From NCBI GenBank assembly GCA_009929445.1, contig SAAL01000023.1, forward strand, positions 1 through 41,000: a stretch of DNA of 41,000 nucleotides, written 5' to 3'. The position numbers were made by a program, and so were the translations under genes. The notes below the pieces were generated by a model, which was not told the origin of the DNA, searched no databases, and was given only the letters and a program-made list of their open reading frames with translations. Below are positions 15,985 through 25,823 of this stretch, in pieces (positions within the stretch are counted from its first letter, which is position 1; each line of letters starts with the position of its first letter). The stretch comes from Bacteroidia bacterium. GTDB lineage: Bacteria; Bacteroidota; Bacteroidia; Bacteroidales; Paludibacteraceae.

Positions 15985-17991
15985 ATGCAACAAGATGACG
16001 ATTTAAGAGGCTTGGCAAAAACAATGGAATTTATGCGGGCCGTGAGTATTTTATTCGTGGTTATTCACTGTTATTGGTATTGCTACGAAGCGTTTCGGGA
16101 ATGGAACGTAACCATCGGTGTATTAGACAAAATTCTGATGAATTTTCACCGAACGGCGGGATTGTACAAACATCCGCTGATAACTAAATTCTTTTCGGTA
16201 CTGTTTTTGGCTCTGTCCTGTCTGGGAACGAAAGGCGTGAAAAATGAAAAAATCACATGGACGAAAATTTGGATTGTGTTGGGTTTCGGTATCGTGCTGT
16301 TTTTTCTGAACTTTTGGATACTGGCATTGCCGATTGCCAAAGTCGGGATTGCGGTGTGGTATGTTTTCACGATTTCCGTTGGCTATATTTGTTTGTTGAT
16401 GGCAGGGTTGTGGATTAGCCGATTGCTGAAAAACAACCTGATGGACGATGTGTTCAATACCGAAAACGAGAGTTTTATGCAGGAAACCCGCCTGATGGAA
16501 AACGAGTATTCGGTCAATCTGCCTACACGGTTTTACTATAAAAAGAAGTGGAACAACGGTTGGATTAATGTGGTAAATCCTTTCCGGGCCTCGCTGGTGC
16601 TGGGTACGCCAGGCTCGGGAAAATCTTACGCCGTGGTAAATAATTACATCAAACAGCAGATTGAAAAAGGCTTCGCGATGTATATCTACGATTTCAAGTT
16701 CGACGACCTTTCTACCATTGCTTACAACCATTTGCTGAGACACACCGACAAGTACAAAATCCCGCCGAAGTTTTACGTGATTAACTTCGATAATCCACGA
16801 AAGTCGCACCGTTGCAACCCGATTAATCCGGCATTTATGACCGATATTTCCGATGCCTATGAAAGTGCGTACACCATTATGCTTAATCTGAATAAAACGT
16901 GGATACAGAAACAGGGCGATTTCTTCGTGGAAAGTCCGATAATTTTGTTGGCAGCCATTATTTGGTATTTGAAGATTTACGAGAACGGCAAGTATTGCAC
17001 CTTTCCGCACGCCATCGAGTTTTTGAACAAGAAATATGCCGATACTTTTACTATTCTTACGAGTTATCCTGAATTAGAAAATTACCTCTCGCCTTTTATG
17101 GACGCGTGGGAAGGTGGTGCGCAAGACCAGTTGCAAGGGCAGATTGCCAGTGCAAAAATCCCGCTGTCGAGAATGATTTCACCGGCACTGTACTGGGTAA
17201 TGACAGGTGATGATTTCAGCTTGGATATTAATAATCCGAAAGAGCCGAAAATCCTATGCGTGGGTAATAATCCCGACCGTCAAAATATCTATTCGGCGGC
17301 CTTGGGATTGTATAACAGCCGTATCGTGAAGTTGATTAACAAGAAAGGGCAGTTGAAAAGTTCGGTAATTATCGACGAGTTGCCGACAATCTATTTTCGT
17401 GGATTGGATAATTTGATTGCTACGGCACGAAGTAATAAAGTCGCTGTTTGTTTGGGTTTTCAGGATTACTCACAATTAACTCGTGATTACGGCGACAAGG
17501 AAAGTAAGGTTATACAAAATACCGTAGGTAATATCTTTTCTGGACAGGTGGTGGGCGAAACTGCCAAAACCTTATCGGAACGTTTCGGAAAAGTGTTGCA
17601 GAAACGGCAATCAATGACTATCAACCGGCAAGATAAATCGACTTCCATTTCCACGCAGATGGACAGCCTTATTCCAGCATCCAAAATAAGTAATCTCACG
17701 CAAGGAATGTTTGTGGGTGCGGTATCGGATAACTTCGACGAACGTATCGAACAGAAGATTTTCCATTGCGAAATTGTGGTGGACAATGCTCGTGTTTCTG
17801 CCGAAACGAAAGCTTACCAAAAAATCCCCGAAATAGTATCATTTACTGATGAAAACGGCAATGACACAATGCAACAAGATATAGAGCGGAATTACAAACA
17901 GATAAAGGCGGATGTGGAGAATATCGTTTTTTCCGAAATGGAGAGGATTAAGGCGGATGATAATTTGAAGCATTTGGTGAAAGAAAAATAA
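15985..17991 (+). CDS. mobC: Type IV coupling protein MobC, VirD4/TraG-like ATPase
   Basis: This membrane ATPase of 668 residues brings the relaxase-DNA complex to the mating channel. It has four hydrophobic segments in the first 140 residues, Walker A GTPGSGKS at residues 207-214 and Walker B SSVIIDELPT near residue 460. FQDYSQLTRDYGDKESKVIQ (followed by NTVGNIFSGQ) is typical of Bacteroidales MobC. I start it at MQQDDD (15985), because the frame upstream to 15955 lies in the inverted repeat. It is the third gene of the mob operon. Confidence 0.93.
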   Translation: MQQDDDLRGLAKTMEFMRAVSILFVVIHCYWYCYEAFREWNVTIGVLDKILMNFHRTAGLYKHPLITKFFSVLFLALSCLGTKGVKNEKITWTKIWIVLGFGIVLFFLNFWILALPIAKVGIAVWYVFTISVGYICLLMAGLWISRLLKNNLMDDVFNTENESFMQETRLMENEYSVNLPTRFYYKKKWNNGWINVVNPFRASLVLGTPGSGKSYAVVNNYIKQQIEKGFAMYIYDFKFDDLSTIAYNHLLRHTDKYKIPPKFYVINFDNPRKSHRCNPINPAFMTDISDAYESAYTIMLNLNKTWIQKQGDFFVESPIILLAAIIWYLKIYENGKYCTFPHAIEFLNKKYADTFTILTSYPELENYLSPFMDAWEGGAQDQLQGQIASAKIPLSRMISPALYWVMTGDDFSLDINNPKEPKILCVGNNPDRQNIYSAALGLYNSRIVKLINKKGQLKSSVIIDELPTIYFRGLDNLIATARSNKVAVCLGFQDYSQLTRDYGDKESKVIQNTVGNIFSGQVVGETAKTLSERFGKVLQKRQSMTINRQDKSTSISTQMDSLIPASKISNLTQGMFVGAVSDNFDERIEQKIFHCEIVVDNARVSAETKAYQKIPEIVSFTDENGNDTMQQDIERNYKQIKADVENIVFSEMERIKADDNLKHLVKEK

Positions 17992-18035
17992 GAACCATTA
18001 ATAGTACCATTTAACCCCTGTTTAACAAAACCATT

Positions 18036-19157
18036 ATGATGAAATTAGGAACACTTGAAATCAACAAAATACATTTGGGCGACTGTTTGGATTTGCTGAT
18101 AAAGCTACCGGACAATTGCATCGACCTTGTTTTTGCCGATCCGCCCTACAATTTACGCTTAAAAAACGAACTTTTACGTCCCAATCACAGCAAAGTGAAC
18201 GGCGTGAACGACGATTGGGATAAATTTGCATCGGTGGAGGCTTACGACCATTTTACCCGCCAATGGCTTGCCGAATGTCGTCGCGTGCTGAAACCAAACG
18301 GATGCCTGTGGCTGATTGGCACGTACCACAACATTTTTCGATTGGGAACGCAGTTGCAGAATATCGGCTTTTGGATACTGAACGATGTGATTTGGGTAAA
18401 ATCCAACCCGATGCCCAATTTCAAAGGCACACGTTTCACAAACGCGCACGAAACATTGATTTGGTCTGCGAAATCGGAAACTTCACGCTACACCTTTCAT
18501 TATCGCTCGATGAAAACGATGAACGATGACCTGCAAATGCGAAGCGATTGGCTGATACCGATTTGCAACGGCAAAGAACGGATAAAAGTGAACGGACAGA
18601 AAGCTCATTCTACTCAAAAACCTTCGGAATTGCTTCGCCGGATAATCCTTGCAACGTCTAATCCGGGCGACACGATTTTAGACCCGTTTGGTGGAAGCGG
18701 AACCACGTCTGCCGTTGCTAAAATGTTGGGCAGAAGGTTTATCTCTTTCGAGAAAGAGCCACGCTACGTTAATATAGCGAACGAACGCCTGGCAGCCGTG
18801 CAAGCCTTGGAAACTTCGCTTTTGGAATATAAAATCGAAAAACGCCTGCCAAGAGTGAGTTTCGGCAATTTATTGGAAAAGGGATTGCTGAATATCGGCG
18901 AGTTTCTGTATTCAAAAAATGAGAAACACCGCGTGCAAATTCAAGCGGACGGCTCGGTAGTGATGGCTGAAACCGCTTGTTCCATCCACAAAATGGGTGC
19001 TTTGCTTTCCGAAAAAGCAAGTTGCAACGGGTGGCTGTTTTGGTACGTGAAACGCGGGGATAATATGATTTGTATTGATGAGTTGAGAGGGATGTATGAG
19101 GAGAGGTGGATGAGACTTTATAACTCCAACATTCCCGTCAATCTCCTCACTTTATAA
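18036..19157 (+). CDS. CcrM-like adenine-N6 DNA methyltransferase with RAMA domain
   Basis: This 373-residue beta-class methyltransferase has catalytic motif IV ADPPYNLRL at residues 34-42 and SAM-binding motif I DPFGGSGTTSAVA near residue 215. A C-terminal RAMA domain runs from about 270 to 355 (VSFGNLLEKGLLNIGEFLY, then ADGSV, CSIHKMGALL and CNGWLFWYV). This is the architecture of CcrM and HinfI-type enzymes, so GANTC methylation is possible but unproven. It lies 44 bases after mobC. The last 13 residues read antisense through the end of the TolC-like gene and do not look like a native ending, which suggests that this is a join between two pieces of DNA. Confidence 0.9.
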   Translation: MMKLGTLEINKIHLGDCLDLLIKLPDNCIDLVFADPPYNLRLKNELLRPNHSKVNGVNDDWDKFASVEAYDHFTRQWLAECRRVLKPNGCLWLIGTYHNIFRLGTQLQNIGFWILNDVIWVKSNPMPNFKGTRFTNAHETLIWSAKSETSRYTFHYRSMKTMNDDLQMRSDWLIPICNGKERIKVNGQKAHSTQKPSELLRRIILATSNPGDTILDPFGGSGTTSAVAKMLGRRFISFEKEPRYVNIANERLAAVQALETSLLEYKIEKRLPRVSFGNLLEKGLLNIGEFLYSKNEKHRVQIQADGSVVMAETACSIHKMGALLSEKASCNGWLFWYVKRGDNMICIDELRGMYEERWMRLYNSNIPVNLLTL

Positions 19158-20617
19158 TAACTGCTCCAATAGTTTCTTAACGCTTGAATATAGCCATTTT
19201 GGGATTCCATTTGACCGGAAATTGCTAAGTTCAAACTAGTAACATCGGCTTTACCAATGAGAAATAGTTCGCGGGTAGTAGCATAGGCTTCGTCTGCAAT
19301 CTCTTTGGCTTCAGCGGCGGTAGCAATATGGGTACGAAACAGATTTAATTCACTTACACTCATTATCACATCTTGAATTAATTCGTTTTCGGATTGCTCA
19401 TTTTCTGATTTTATGACATTCAGGTTCTCCTCTGCCACAACTATTTTTCCTTTTCCTACCCCCCAATCTAAAATTGGTATAGTCAGATTTAGTGAAACCA
19501 TATTTTGCTGTAAGGGACGTGTGTAGGCTGCTGCAAGTGTGTTAGCAACCTGGTTAAATCCTAAACTGGCTGACACATTGGCTGAAAATCGGTTGGCTCT
19601 TTTGGCTTGTTCCAAATCTCGCGCAGCAGAAAGTACTTTTTCTTTCATATCGGGAATGGACGGGTTATTTGTTAGAGCGGACTGAACCGCCAAATCAACA
19701 GAAACTGCTGTTTCTTCTATTTTAGTTGGTAATAGGATTTGATAGTTTTCTTCTTTCGTGTCAATGCGTAGAAAATTACAATAATCCAAATAGTTCCGCT
19801 TATGGTTTAGTTCGGCTCTTTCCAATGCTGATTTTGAATTGAGGGCTTGAAGTTTCAGAGCGAGTAAATCACCTTTGGATAACAATCCAAGTTTGTGCCT
19901 TTCATCGCCAATTTTAAATAAAGTATCGGCGTTGGCTAATTGCTGTGTGGCTAATTCAAAGGATACTTGTGATGCGGCTAATTCAAAAAACACTTCATTT
20001 GCTTTTTCAGTGATTATTGCAATGTCGTACAAAAGAGTCTTTTGGATATTGTCATATTTAATGGGTTCAATTTGTTTCTGCCATTTATAGGGGTTAAAAC
20101 CGAAAAGACTTTGAGAGTATCCTATACGAAATGGTACACTGGAATATTGTGAATAGGCATTATCACCGCCAAAGTTTCGGATAAAGCCCAATTCTGTATC
20201 AACGAAGAATTTCCCTCCTGTTAATCCAAAATTCTGTTGAACGCTAAGATTTCCGTAGGAATATAAACTTTGCTGTTCCCGATAAATATCTATGTTGTTT
20301 TCGGAGTCGTAACGCCTAACAAAAACACGATTATATGCAATTGGATTAGTTTGAAGTGTTAGTGTCGGCAGGTGATAAACTTTGAAATTATGATACCCCC
20401 ATTCGCCCTGCAGGTGTCTATTTCTAGCATTCAGCATCTGAACTGAACTGTCTGTTGCTAAGTCAATCGTGTATTGAAGTGTTATTAGTTTTTGACTTTT
20501 AAGCTCTTGTGTAAACAACACTACACATAGACATGCTAACATTACACGAATTAACTTGTAAAAGTAGCAGCTCCAATCAACTTTCAGCTTTACATCTACA
20601 TTTTTTGAATATATCAT
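19118..20617 (-). CDS. TolC-like outer membrane efflux protein of the peptide exporter
   Basis: This 499-residue protein has an N-terminal signal region; MLACLCVVLFTQELKSQ at residue 26 looks like the true signal peptide, so 20542 is an alternative start. The repeated helical architecture of outer membrane channel proteins follows, including SKGDLLALKLQALNSKSALE and a GKADVTSLNLAISGQ segment. It should form the outer membrane conduit for the ABC exporter at 22083-24311 through the adaptor at 20670-22022. Its gene is last in the locus, and its 3' end overlaps the convergent methyltransferase gene by 40 bases. Confidence 0.88.
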   Translation of the reverse strand: MIYSKNVDVKLKVDWSCYFYKLIRVMLACLCVVLFTQELKSQKLITLQYTIDLATDSSVQMLNARNRHLQGEWGYHNFKVYHLPTLTLQTNPIAYNRVFVRRYDSENNIDIYREQQSLYSYGNLSVQQNFGLTGGKFFVDTELGFIRNFGGDNAYSQYSSVPFRIGYSQSLFGFNPYKWQKQIEPIKYDNIQKTLLYDIAIITEKANEVFFELAASQVSFELATQQLANADTLFKIGDERHKLGLLSKGDLLALKLQALNSKSALERAELNHKRNYLDYCNFLRIDTKEENYQILLPTKIEETAVSVDLAVQSALTNNPSIPDMKEKVLSAARDLEQAKRANRFSANVSASLGFNQVANTLAAAYTRPLQQNMVSLNLTIPILDWGVGKGKIVVAEENLNVIKSENEQSENELIQDVIMSVSELNLFRTHIATAAEAKEIADEAYATTRELFLIGKADVTSLNLAISGQMESQNGYIQALRNYWSSYYKVRRLTGMLEL

Positions 20618-20669
20618 ACAGCAATGTCTTTTTAGAAATCACGATAATCAAAGAAATTTCAGTTAGAAC

Positions 20670-22022
20670 TTATTGATTTTTCAATATCTGCTTCAATGGC
20701 AGGAAGAACTGTTCAATCAAGCGGGTGTTATCTGTGACGATATCTGCTCGGGCTGTCATTTCTTGCGACAATGGAAGATTTTTATTGTAGGTCGTATTTA
20801 GTCCGTTAGGGAAAGCGACCTCTACAATGTAATTTCCTTCTTCTGTAGGAATTAATGAGATGCTTTTAACAATCCCTTTTACCATCCCAAACTGATTATC
20901 CGGGAAATTATTGAAACGGATATTGACTTCTTGTCCGGCTTTTACTTTACCTGATCGGTCTATCGGCAGTTTTGCTTTCCCTACTAATTCTGATAGCGTA
21001 TCCGGAACAACGGTAAAAACTGTTTTTCCTCCGGTTACATTCTGATTTTCAGACCATATTTCTGTAAATGTTACTTTTCCTTGGATGGGAGATGTTAGCA
21101 GATAACTCATTTTCCAACCGGCAATATCATTCTGAAGTTGATTAATTGCTGCCTTCAGACTTGCAGTCATCGTATTCTTCTTTTCTACAAACTCTTGCTC
21201 CATATCCACTAACGATGCTTTGAGTTGTAAAATCTCAATCTGCATACCTTCAACCGAAGCTTTTATGTTGTTAACTGACATTTCACTTTGCAGGTATCTT
21301 CCGGTAGCTTTTTCAAAACTGTCATCCGTTGTTATGTTTTTGGATTTCAAAGCCTTTTCTCGCTCGTAAGATTTTCTCTCTAAGTCGTGTTGCTGTATCA
21401 CAATATCCTTTTGCTTTTCACTGCTTGCTAATAATTTTTCGCGAGCATTCAATACGCTTCGGGTAGATGCTATTTTTCGGGGATAATAATTTAAGTTTAC
21501 AAAATTGTTGTACGCCTCCAATTGTAAGAGCAGATTGGAAAATGAAGATTGCAGGTTTCCTAATTTTAAATCTTTTCGATGAAAGCTGTAAATAGTGAAC
21601 TTATCAATAGATTGATTAAGATTTTGCAGTATGGTATCCAAATATAAAACATCATTTAACTGAGCCGGGTTTTCAATTAAAGCCAATGCCTGGTCTGTTT
21701 CAACCTCTTGCATGTCTGCAACAAATAATTCACTTATTTTTCCACTTGTTTTGGCAATGATATTTGCAGGAGGATTAGCTGTGGTCAAAGTTAGTTGTGA
21801 TGAGATAACTTCCGGATATTTGAAAAACCAACTCCCAATCAACAATACGATTAAAAACAGGGCAAGTAAAAGGATGCCACGTCTCAATATCCAATGAGGT
21901 ACGTTTCCAAGCACTTCTTGTACCTCTTCACTGCGAAGTTCAATCTCTCCTAAGTCCTCTTGATGCAGGGGTGTTGTATCGTGGGTACCAATATCGGGTT
22001 TTATACTATTTTTTTCCTCCAT
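20670..22022 (-). CDS. HlyD-family membrane fusion protein of the peptide exporter
   Basis: This 450-residue adaptor has a cytoplasmic N-terminus of about 45 residues and one membrane segment (about 49-68, GILLLALFLIVLLIGSWFF). A lipoyl-like half follows (IIAKTSGKISELFVAD), then a long helical hairpin of about residues 95-310, the second lipoyl half (LTSPIQGKVTFTEIWSENQN) and a C-terminal beta domain. This is the usual adaptor layout for type I and bacteriocin exporters. It lies 60 bases downstream of the exporter and 52 bases upstream of the TolC-like gene. Confidence 0.9.
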   Translation of the reverse strand: MEEKNSIKPDIGTHDTTPLHQEDLGEIELRSEEVQEVLGNVPHWILRRGILLLALFLIVLLIGSWFFKYPEVISSQLTLTTANPPANIIAKTSGKISELFVADMQEVETDQALALIENPAQLNDVLYLDTILQNLNQSIDKFTIYSFHRKDLKLGNLQSSFSNLLLQLEAYNNFVNLNYYPRKIASTRSVLNAREKLLASSEKQKDIVIQQHDLERKSYEREKALKSKNITTDDSFEKATGRYLQSEMSVNNIKASVEGMQIEILQLKASLVDMEQEFVEKKNTMTASLKAAINQLQNDIAGWKMSYLLTSPIQGKVTFTEIWSENQNVTGGKTVFTVVPDTLSELVGKAKLPIDRSGKVKAGQEVNIRFNNFPDNQFGMVKGIVKSISLIPTEEGNYIVEVAFPNGLNTTYNKNLPLSQEMTARADIVTDNTRLIEQFFLPLKQILKNQ

Positions 22023-22082
22023 TCTCGTATTGCGAAATCAATTTCATCAATTAATCTTATACGTCATAGTTCTGACAATTTC

Positions 22083-24311
22083 TTACTGTCCTAATTCCAA
22101 CTGATTTTTAACCAATTGATAATAAACGCCTTTCTGTGCGGTTAATTCTTTGTGTGTTCCTTGTTCCACAATTCTTCCCTTGTCCAACACCACGATATTA
22201 TCGGCGTGTTGTACGGTACTTAATCTGTGTGCTACAATCACAACAGTTTTATTCTTGTTGAATTCGGTCAGATTATCCATAATCACTCGCTCATTGGTTG
22301 CGTCAAGCGAGTTGGTCGCCTCATCAAAGAACAAAAAGTCAGGTCCTTTATAAACAGCACGTGCAATTATTAATCGTTGTTTTTGTCCTTGGCTTACCCC
22401 TTTCCCTTCCATCCCGATTTTGGTATTGTAACCAAGAGGAAGTGAATCGATATGTTCACGGATATTGGCTATCTCTACTGCTTTCAGCAGTTTTTCTTTA
22501 TCTATGACTTCCTCTCCTACGGCAATATTGCCGGCGATGGTATCGGAAAAAATATAACCTTCCTGCATCACAACTCCGGTTTTTTGTCGCCAAACTCGGT
22601 TGTTAATATTTTTCAAAGGGACTTTATCTATGCTAATTGTTCCTTTATTAAGTGGATAAAAGCCTAAAAGCAATTTTATCAGCGTGGTTTTACCACTTCC
22701 GCTCGCTCCTACAATAGCGGTTGTCTTGTGCTGGGGTATATCCAGGTTAATATTCTCCAACACATAATCGCGGTCTGCTCCATCGTAGCTAAACCAAAGA
22801 TCTTTGATATGGATGGTTTTGTTATCGGGTAAATCGGATATTCGGATTTCATCTAAATCCTCTTCATCTTCTTTGTTGTGTATTTCTCCCAAACGCTCTA
22901 AACTGATTTTTGCATCTTGAAGTGATTGTGCGAAGCCGATAAACTGGCTGATGGGGGCTGAAAGTTGTCCGATAATATAGCTGAGCGACATCATCATTCC
23001 GAGTGTCATCTGCCCTTCTACCACAGAGCGGGCAGCAATGTAGGAAATGGTCAAGCTGGTTGCTTGGTTAAAAAAAGACGAACCTAATTGCTGATATTGA
23101 CCGAGTGCCAAACCTTTCATGCTAATTTTGAATAATTTCACCTGAATGCGTTCCCATTTCCATCGTTTCTGCTTTTCGCTGTTACTTAGTTTTATCTCCT
23201 GCATTCCGGTAATGAGTTCTACCATATTACTTTGGTCGGCAGATGCTTGTGAAAAGCGGCGTTGATCCAGCTCACGACGATACCTTAAAAATGCAAGCAC
23301 CCAAAGCACATAGAGCGTATTTCCCAATAAGAAAATTCCCAAAATGGTTAGGTTGTAGTAGGCTAAGATAAAACCGAAGATAATGAAATTGGCAAATGAA
23401 AAAACTACGCTGATGCTTGTACCGGTAAGGAATGATTGAATACGCCCGTGGTCTCCGATACGCTGCATGATGTCTCCAAACATTTTAGTGTCGAAATATC
23501 CAAGCGGCAAGCGCATAAGTTTGATAAGAAAATCGGAAATCAACGATATGTTTATCCGCGTAGTAGTGTGTAATACTATCCAACTCCGCAGAAACTCAAT
23601 GCCCATTTGCGTAAAAAACAATACCAACTGGGCTATAAGTATTAGCGTGATTAGGTTCAGGTTGTGATTGCCTATACCGGCATCTACCATTGCTTGTGAA
23701 AGGAATGGAAATATCAGGGACAGACCGCTGGTTACAATCATCGCCAGTACTAATTGAAGTATCTGCGAGCGGTGCGGTATGAGGTAGCGTGCAAAATAGC
23801 GAAGATTTACTTTTGACTTTGTTTTTTCATCTTCGGCATCGTAAAATGCGGGGGTGGTGTAAAGTATAAGGGCTGTGCCTTTGTCTTCGTTGTTGGTGCG
23901 GGTACTCAGCCAGCATTTTAAAAATTCTTCTTTATTGAATACGGCTTGGTTTTGTGCCGGATCGGATATGTATATTTTATAATCTCCTGTTTTCTTCCCC
24001 CAGAAGGTCTTTTCTTCTTTTATCTTATAGCACACTACAAAGTGGTTTTGGTTCCAATGTAAAACACACGGTAATGGAACTTCCTCCACCAACTGTTCAA
24101 ACGATACGCGTACCCCTTGCGTGCGGAAACCGATATGCTCCGCGGCATCGCTTATGCCAAGCATAGATACGCCTTCGCGAGTAATAAAAGACTGATGCCG
24201 CAAGGTCTGCAAGGTATAGCTTCTGCCGTAATGCTTGGCTATCATTCGCAGACAAGTGGGGCCGCAGTCCATGGCATCGAGTTGGCGGTAGTGGGGGAAA
24301 TTTAGCTTCAT
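22083..24311 (-). CDS. C39 peptidase-containing ABC exporter for double-glycine leader peptides
   Basis: This 742-residue protein starts with a C39 cysteine peptidase. The catalytic Cys is in MDCGPTC (Cys16), the His in WNQNHFVV (His90) and the Asp in ISDPA (Asp117). A six-helix membrane domain follows at about residues 170-450. The ATPase domain has Walker A GASGSGKTT near 533, signature VSQGQKQR, Walker B FLFFDEATNSLD and the switch AHRLS. Proteins of this type cut leaders after Gly-Gly and export the peptide in one step. It is the only exporter here, so it presumably serves all seven precursor genes. The gap to the TlpA-like gene upstream is only 9 bases. Three decayed copies of its first codons lie elsewhere in the locus. 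Confidence 0.95.
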   Translation of the reverse strand: MKLNFPHYRQLDAMDCGPTCLRMIAKHYGRSYTLQTLRHQSFITREGVSMLGISDAAEHIGFRTQGVRVSFEQLVEEVPLPCVLHWNQNHFVVCYKIKEEKTFWGKKTGDYKIYISDPAQNQAVFNKEEFLKCWLSTRTNNEDKGTALILYTTPAFYDAEDEKTKSKVNLRYFARYLIPHRSQILQLVLAMIVTSGLSLIFPFLSQAMVDAGIGNHNLNLITLILIAQLVLFFTQMGIEFLRSWIVLHTTTRINISLISDFLIKLMRLPLGYFDTKMFGDIMQRIGDHGRIQSFLTGTSISVVFSFANFIIFGFILAYYNLTILGIFLLGNTLYVLWVLAFLRYRRELDQRRFSQASADQSNMVELITGMQEIKLSNSEKQKRWKWERIQVKLFKISMKGLALGQYQQLGSSFFNQATSLTISYIAARSVVEGQMTLGMMMSLSYIIGQLSAPISQFIGFAQSLQDAKISLERLGEIHNKEDEEDLDEIRISDLPDNKTIHIKDLWFSYDGADRDYVLENINLDIPQHKTTAIVGASGSGKTTLIKLLLGFYPLNKGTISIDKVPLKNINNRVWRQKTGVVMQEGYIFSDTIAGNIAVGEEVIDKEKLLKAVEIANIREHIDSLPLGYNTKIGMEGKGVSQGQKQRLIIARAVYKGPDFLFFDEATNSLDATNERVIMDNLTEFNKNKTVVIVAHRLSTVQHADNIVVLDKGRIVEQGTHKELTAQKGVYYQLVKNQLELGQ

Positions 24312-24320
24312 CTAAATTAA

Positions 24321-25760
24321 CTAATTATTGTTTAAGAGATAATCAAGTTCTTTTTGTAGTTCTTCTAAAGTACTAGGGCGTTTCATGTTCTTATGTATAA
24401 TACTTCCTTGCGTGTCTAGTAAAATGTATCGGGGGATAGTAATCCCTTCTGAATCATATATGTTTTTATTTAAATATTCTTTCAATTTTGTGTTCGCTAA
24501 AATATGATAACCAGATAAGTTGTGATTTTTTATTGCACTTTTCCAACTATCCTTATCTTCATCAATTGATATATATATTTTTTCAATATTATTATACTTT
24601 GACAGTAACTTATCTAATGCTTTATTGTGAGTAAATTCAGCTCTACATGGCATACACCAAGATGCCCATACATCTATAAATAAATATTTGTTTATTAAAT
24701 ATGTATCCTTGCTAAGATCTTTAAATGATGAAACAGAGTCATTAGCTAAAAAAACTGTTTCTAATTCTTTTTTATCATCCAAATCCTCTTGTATATTTTT
24801 TCTTAATATCTCCACAGATTTGCTTGATGGATATTTATTCATTAAGTAATTAAACATTTTTTCTTTATTAAATTCATTGACTCCAAATTTATATTGAAGT
24901 ATAAAAGCATCAAAGAAAAGGGACAATTGCACATCGTAAGGTGCCAATAAATATCTAGCATAAGAACCAAATGTCTCTTTGTTATTTGTATATAGATAGA
25001 TTAGACTATCTTTTTTCTCCTTGTCAAGTTCATTGAACAAAAATGAAAAATATAAATCTGCGAAGTACTTCCCGTATGAATAGCTTCCGATATTTTTATC
25101 TATATATATTTCTGTTCCCTTATTAAAAGTAGTATCAAACTTGTTTTTGTCAAATTTCTTCAACATTCTATATCCTATCCTATATCCTAGATTCTTGAAA
25201 AAATAATTTAATCCATCTGATGAAACGCTATCTGTTTTTGATAATTTTGTAAAAATTTTTGCGAATATAGTGTTAAGTAATGCCGCTTGAGGATTAACAA
25301 TAATCTTTTCTCCAAAAGAAGTTTCAAGTTTATTATTAAAAATAGAATCTATAACTTCATTTATTTTCTTATCTTCTTCAAAATTGCAATTAGTAAAATT
25401 GTTGTTTATTAAGTTGTTTACATTAGCGTTATCTCCAGAGAACTCAATTTTTTGATTTTCAATATTTATCATCACTTTGGAGTTTTTTTCCACAAAAATA
25501 TCTAGTGCTGCTTTACCTGGAATAAAACATCTTATTACAGACCATTTTTTTGTACTGACAGGGAAAGAAATGTATTCATAAGCTTGTAATGAAATTGTAT
25601 CTGTCGGATAATATTCATTATAGATATTACCATCAATCGGTTTTGAAATAATTAAAGAAGCTGGTTCTTTTGAATGTAGAAAAATAGCTGCATTTTGACC
25701 ATACGATAGCAGATTAAGAAATATAAATATCCCTAATATGCATTTTTTGTTTGTTTTCAT
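24321..25760 (-). CDS. Exported thioredoxin/TlpA-like protein 1, partner of precursor 1
   Basis: This 479-residue protein has a signal peptide (MKTNKKCILGIFIFLNLLSYG). The large N-terminal region of about 330 residues begins with beta strands like a DUF4369 domain, and I do not otherwise recognise it. The thioredoxin fold at the C-terminus has active site WASWCMPCRAEF (CxxC 369-372) and the cis-proline loop ITIPRYILLD. It should act in the periplasm in thiol-disulfide chemistry. It lies 63 bases downstream of precursor 1, separated by a stem-loop, and 9 bases before the exporter gene, so it marks the original TlpA-exporter junction. Confidence 0.88.
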   Translation of the reverse strand: MKTNKKCILGIFIFLNLLSYGQNAAIFLHSKEPASLIISKPIDGNIYNEYYPTDTISLQAYEYISFPVSTKKWSVIRCFIPGKAALDIFVEKNSKVMINIENQKIEFSGDNANVNNLINNNFTNCNFEEDKKINEVIDSIFNNKLETSFGEKIIVNPQAALLNTIFAKIFTKLSKTDSVSSDGLNYFFKNLGYRIGYRMLKKFDKNKFDTTFNKGTEIYIDKNIGSYSYGKYFADLYFSFLFNELDKEKKDSLIYLYTNNKETFGSYARYLLAPYDVQLSLFFDAFILQYKFGVNEFNKEKMFNYLMNKYPSSKSVEILRKNIQEDLDDKKELETVFLANDSVSSFKDLSKDTYLINKYLFIDVWASWCMPCRAEFTHNKALDKLLSKYNNIEKIYISIDEDKDSWKSAIKNHNLSGYHILANTKLKEYLNKNIYDSEGITIPRYILLDTQGSIIHKNMKRPSTLEELQKELDYLLNNN

Positions 25761-25777
25761 GATTTTATTATTTTGAC

Positions 25778-25805
25778 AGGGGAGGTATTTTATTGTTCCT
25801 CCCCT
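25778..25805 (-). promoter_or_regulatory. Intercistronic stem-loop, precursor 1 to TlpA 1
   Basis: AGGGGAGG (25778-25785) and CCTCCCCT (25798-25805) make a perfect 8-bp GC-rich stem with a 12-base loop, 18 bases after the precursor stop. No T-run follows on the minus strand, so it is more likely a stabiliser or partial terminator than a full terminator. Confidence 0.7.
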
Positions 25806-25823
25806 AATTTCATATTCATTCTA

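Noticed and set aside
16123-17010. Minus-strand open frame opposite mobC
   Set aside because: Antisense shadow of a well-supported coupling protein; no recognisable protein features.
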